From the NCBI GenBank assembly GCA_024811115.1, contig JAKOGH010000005.1:1054001-1118000 (forward strand): a stretch of DNA of 64,000 bases, written 5' to 3'. The position numbers and the translations under genes were made by a program. Shown in pieces: positions 61,624 to 64,000 of this stretch; position 1 is the stretch's first letter; each line of letters starts with the position of its first letter. The stretch is from Terana coerulea (Eukaryota; Basidiomycota; Agaricomycetes; Polyporales; Phanerochaetaceae). The notes beneath the pieces are model-generated. The model saw only the letters and a list, made by a program, of their open reading frames with translations, searched no databases and was not told where the DNA came from.

Positions 61624-63088
61624 CTAGCCGTCAAGTACAATCAGCTTCCCCACCTTCCACAAAGTTGGGAAGACATCCCGGAGGCATCCCTGCTTGATGA
61701 CCTGTTCGCGATCCATGACATTCGAGTCCGGTGTGAATTCTATCTCAGCGTGTCTGCAAGAGGGAAGGCTCCGGAAACATGTACCCAGGGCGAACTCCAT
61801 CCGCCGAAATAGCTGCTGTTGCCGCGCGAACTGCTTCTTGATTCGAGTTAGGCGACATCTGCAGGGTTCGTTGTCGCACACAGCGTCAATCTGGACCTTG
61901 ACTGACTGCAGGTTGGAACCGGCAGGATGCTGAACGAGGTATTCCAAGAATTGCGCTGCAGCGGTCCACGAATTCGGAAATGCGGGGTCTGGTGGGGTGA
62001 TGCTTTGTTCATATAAGGGAACTTGGAGTGTCAGTGTGACTAGGCGGCCGACCGTCGCGAGCGCATCGTTTGCGCATTCTTCGATTCGATCCTGCGTCAC
62101 AAAAAGGTGTCGTGAGTCCTCAGCCTATGATAGCGTAATGTTGTACTCACTCTCCCCATCTGACAGGCAGTCGACGCCCAAGCCCAGGTGGCTCCAAGCC
62201 CGGGCCAATCAGACCAAAGAGCCGCAGCAGCTTTGGGCCCAAAACTTCGCCCTCTACGCTGTCCTGGATTTCCAACGACGTCAATGCTTGGATGGATGGC
62301 AGGCTGCAAAGTGCATCGAGTATGTGGCCTGCCGGTGTATATGCCGAGACGTAAAGTGACTTCATACGAAGATGCCCGGGGAATACCATGGCGCCGTCAA
62401 CGTTCGACAGACGCATGAGACGCAGCTCCTGAATGTCTCCAAAGGGGTGCAGAAGCATCGTTAGCCAATCTCCCACCAGCTTAACGCTCCGAGGGCCCAC
62501 AGATCTAGTCAGGAGCGACGTCCCAAAGCCAGATATCTCCACGGACAAACGCCTCAACGCCTTGTGTGGCAGGCGAGCGCTTTGAATGGCGGTATCAACG
62601 TCGTGCGGCTGTCCGCCGAGGAGCACGTCGACAAGGGTTAGGTCGAGGAGGTTGGGCAAGGAATGGAGCACGAAGAGGAAAGAACGCTGGATGGAGAACC
62701 GAACGGCGTCGCGCTGCTCGGGTGTACCGCCTTCCGGGTGCAAGGAGCGGAGCCTGAGTCGCTGAACAAAGAGTGCAACGGGTCGGGCATCGAGGGCGTT
62801 GGATGGCCGTCTACGCAAAAACTGCACGAAGTCTTGGAGGTTAGGGAATTGGCGCTTTCCAGCCTCCTGCACAGCACCGTGTGGCACTGGCAGGAAGCTA
62901 GGATAATAGCAGAGCGACACTTCTTGGAAGAGTCGAGGGATGCTGAAGGCGCGCCAAGTGCGGCTGACGAGAGAGCAAGAACGGAGGTTGGCTTTGGCGT
63001 CGGGAGGGGATGAGTCGGTAGGCAAAAAGGAGAGAATGTGGTCGAGGAGCTCGTTGGGCAAAGAGCGTGAAGGGTTGGATATGAACAT
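61624..63088 (-). CDS. F-box protein 3
   Basis: Exons 63088-62151 and 62091-61624. Starts MFISNPSRSLPNELLDHILSF with an F-box (SCSLVSRTWRAFSIPRLF), then a leucine-rich-like region (LDALCSLPSIQALTSLEIQD) and a C-terminal exon beginning DRIEECANDALATVG. The splice phase is off by one, most simply one missing base in the C4 run at 62154-62157 next to the donor; corrected length is 468 aa. It has the same general build as the other two F-box genes here but lower similarity. Probable SCF adaptor of unknown target. Confidence 0.78.
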
Positions 63089-63220
63089 AATACGGATGAT
63101 TTTCGAGGGTGTTGGGGAATGGTGATGTATTGCGCCAGGCAAGGTTGATGAAAAGCTTGAACTCGACCCAGCGAGCGGTATGGTGAAGTAATGAGTCTGG
63201 TGGTGAGCTCCTTTGCTCTG

Positions 63221-63229
63221 TATTTATAC
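63221..63229 (-). promoter_or_regulatory. TATA-like box of F-box gene 3
   Basis: GTATAAATA on the minus strand about 135 bases before the ATG at 63088. Confidence 0.45.
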
Positions 63230-63230
63230 T

Positions 63231-64000
63231 GCCCGTGCGTCCATTGTCCCGAGACGGATAGTTGTGGTAAGCTCTTAGGGGTGACTCTGAGATTGAAGCA
63301 CATGTACCTTGATGGCGACGACCCTTGTCAAAATCGTGAGGAAATAATGGTCTGCCGGTAGCAGAACAGGCTCTCGGTATCGGCACATTGCCCGAGTGGC
63401 ACACTCTGAAACGTTCAAGTTTACAATGCTACCCAGAGACATTGTGTTGGCGACCGGGATAAAATGTGCTTGGCATCGCAACTTGCGTAGAGCAAAAACA
63501 ATGTCCAGAGATTCGCCCGACTACCGATTTGAAAGATGGCCTAGATATCGTGACATGAAGCCGTCAGTCAGTGAGATGGGAGAGAAAAGCAAAACCGCCG
63601 GCTTACTCGCGAGTTGCGAGTCAATCATGGGCTCAAGGTGCATGGCATCTTGTATCTTGTATCTCGCCACGCATAGTCGTTTGAGGACACGCCCAATAAT
63701 TGCGGGGCATTACCAGCATTGACAACATGCATGCGAGGATGCTAGTTACAGTGCTGACCGTCCCGGAAGTTCTGGGGCTGACTCATGTCCCTGCCCGCAA
63801 AGCATGTAGGGTTGTGCCGCAGAAGAACAACATACATGTGTTGACTCGCATCGCTCTTCCGCGCTGCTCAGGGCGACCTTGTACATGGTTGTTGTGTCGA
63901 CATCAAAAGACAAGAAAAGCTGAGCGCGGGCGCTAACATTTCTGGAACCACATGCCACAGGTTTGAATAAGAAAGCAGACATAGCGGCCCACCTAAGATC
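63231..64000. other. Right end of window, no supported gene
   Basis: Upstream region of F-box gene 3 and beyond. Short ORFs only, none with a recognisable motif. Confidence 0.5.

Overview
The window is nuclear DNA of a filamentous basidiomycete, most likely an agaricomycete. The genes are intron-dense with short introns of about 45-65 bp and GT-AG borders, the products match mushroom-type proteins, F-box paralogues are present, and there are no prokaryotic signals. All coordinates come from reading splice sites and frames by eye; no database search was possible.

Layout. 1-1892 (+): 3' part of a FAR11/STRIP gene. 2406-4059 (-): astacin-type metalloprotease joined to H-type lectin repeats. 5774-7319 (-): NOP13-like nucleolar RNA-binding protein. 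7733-9261 (+): F-box protein 1. 9390-10801 (-): secreted GH5 glycosidase. 13051-15606 (+): ferric reductase. 16038-19175 (-): PUS7 (TruD) pseudouridine synthase, divergent from 19317-20267 (+) URA3. 20392-22108 (-): DOM34/Pelota, divergent from 22292-23217 (+) PLP1/TXNDC9. 23462-26621 (-): TPR-CHAT protein. 27130-29445 (-): photolyase. 29770-32811 (-): glutaminase GtaA. 33205-33885 (-): unidentified spliced gene fragment. 34608-34967 (+): small ORF. 36187-37660 (-): F-box protein 2. 40781-43116 (-): GH18 chitinase. 61624-63088 (-): F-box protein 3.

From about 43 to 60 kb the window is gene-poor. About 43-51 kb is strikingly GC-rich, with long overlapping ORFs on both strands that I do not believe. 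The 37.9-41.1 kb interval, which includes the chitinase 3' end, is repeated around 55.2-58.3 kb, where the chitinase end is a dead fragment, and again in a GC-rich version around 51.5-54.0 kb. The two right-hand copies are each followed by a further duplicated segment (54.1-55.15 and 58.56-59.76 kb), so 51.5-59.8 kb is a degenerate tandem segmental duplication.

The genes do not form a biosynthetic cluster. They are a mix of housekeeping functions (translation quality control, RNA modification, pyrimidine synthesis, ribosome biogenesis, chaperone cofactor, DNA repair) and secreted or surface hydrolases (GH5, GH18, glutaminase, metalloprotease), plus iron uptake.

The most important caveat is that many well-conserved genes carry one or more single-base frame breaks, nearly all in homopolymer runs, while splice sites and flanking protein sequence are intact. 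Adding or removing one base per break makes every affected gene model I could complete a multiple of three. This looks like residual sequencing error rather than widespread pseudogenisation, and spans are given as if the genes are functional.
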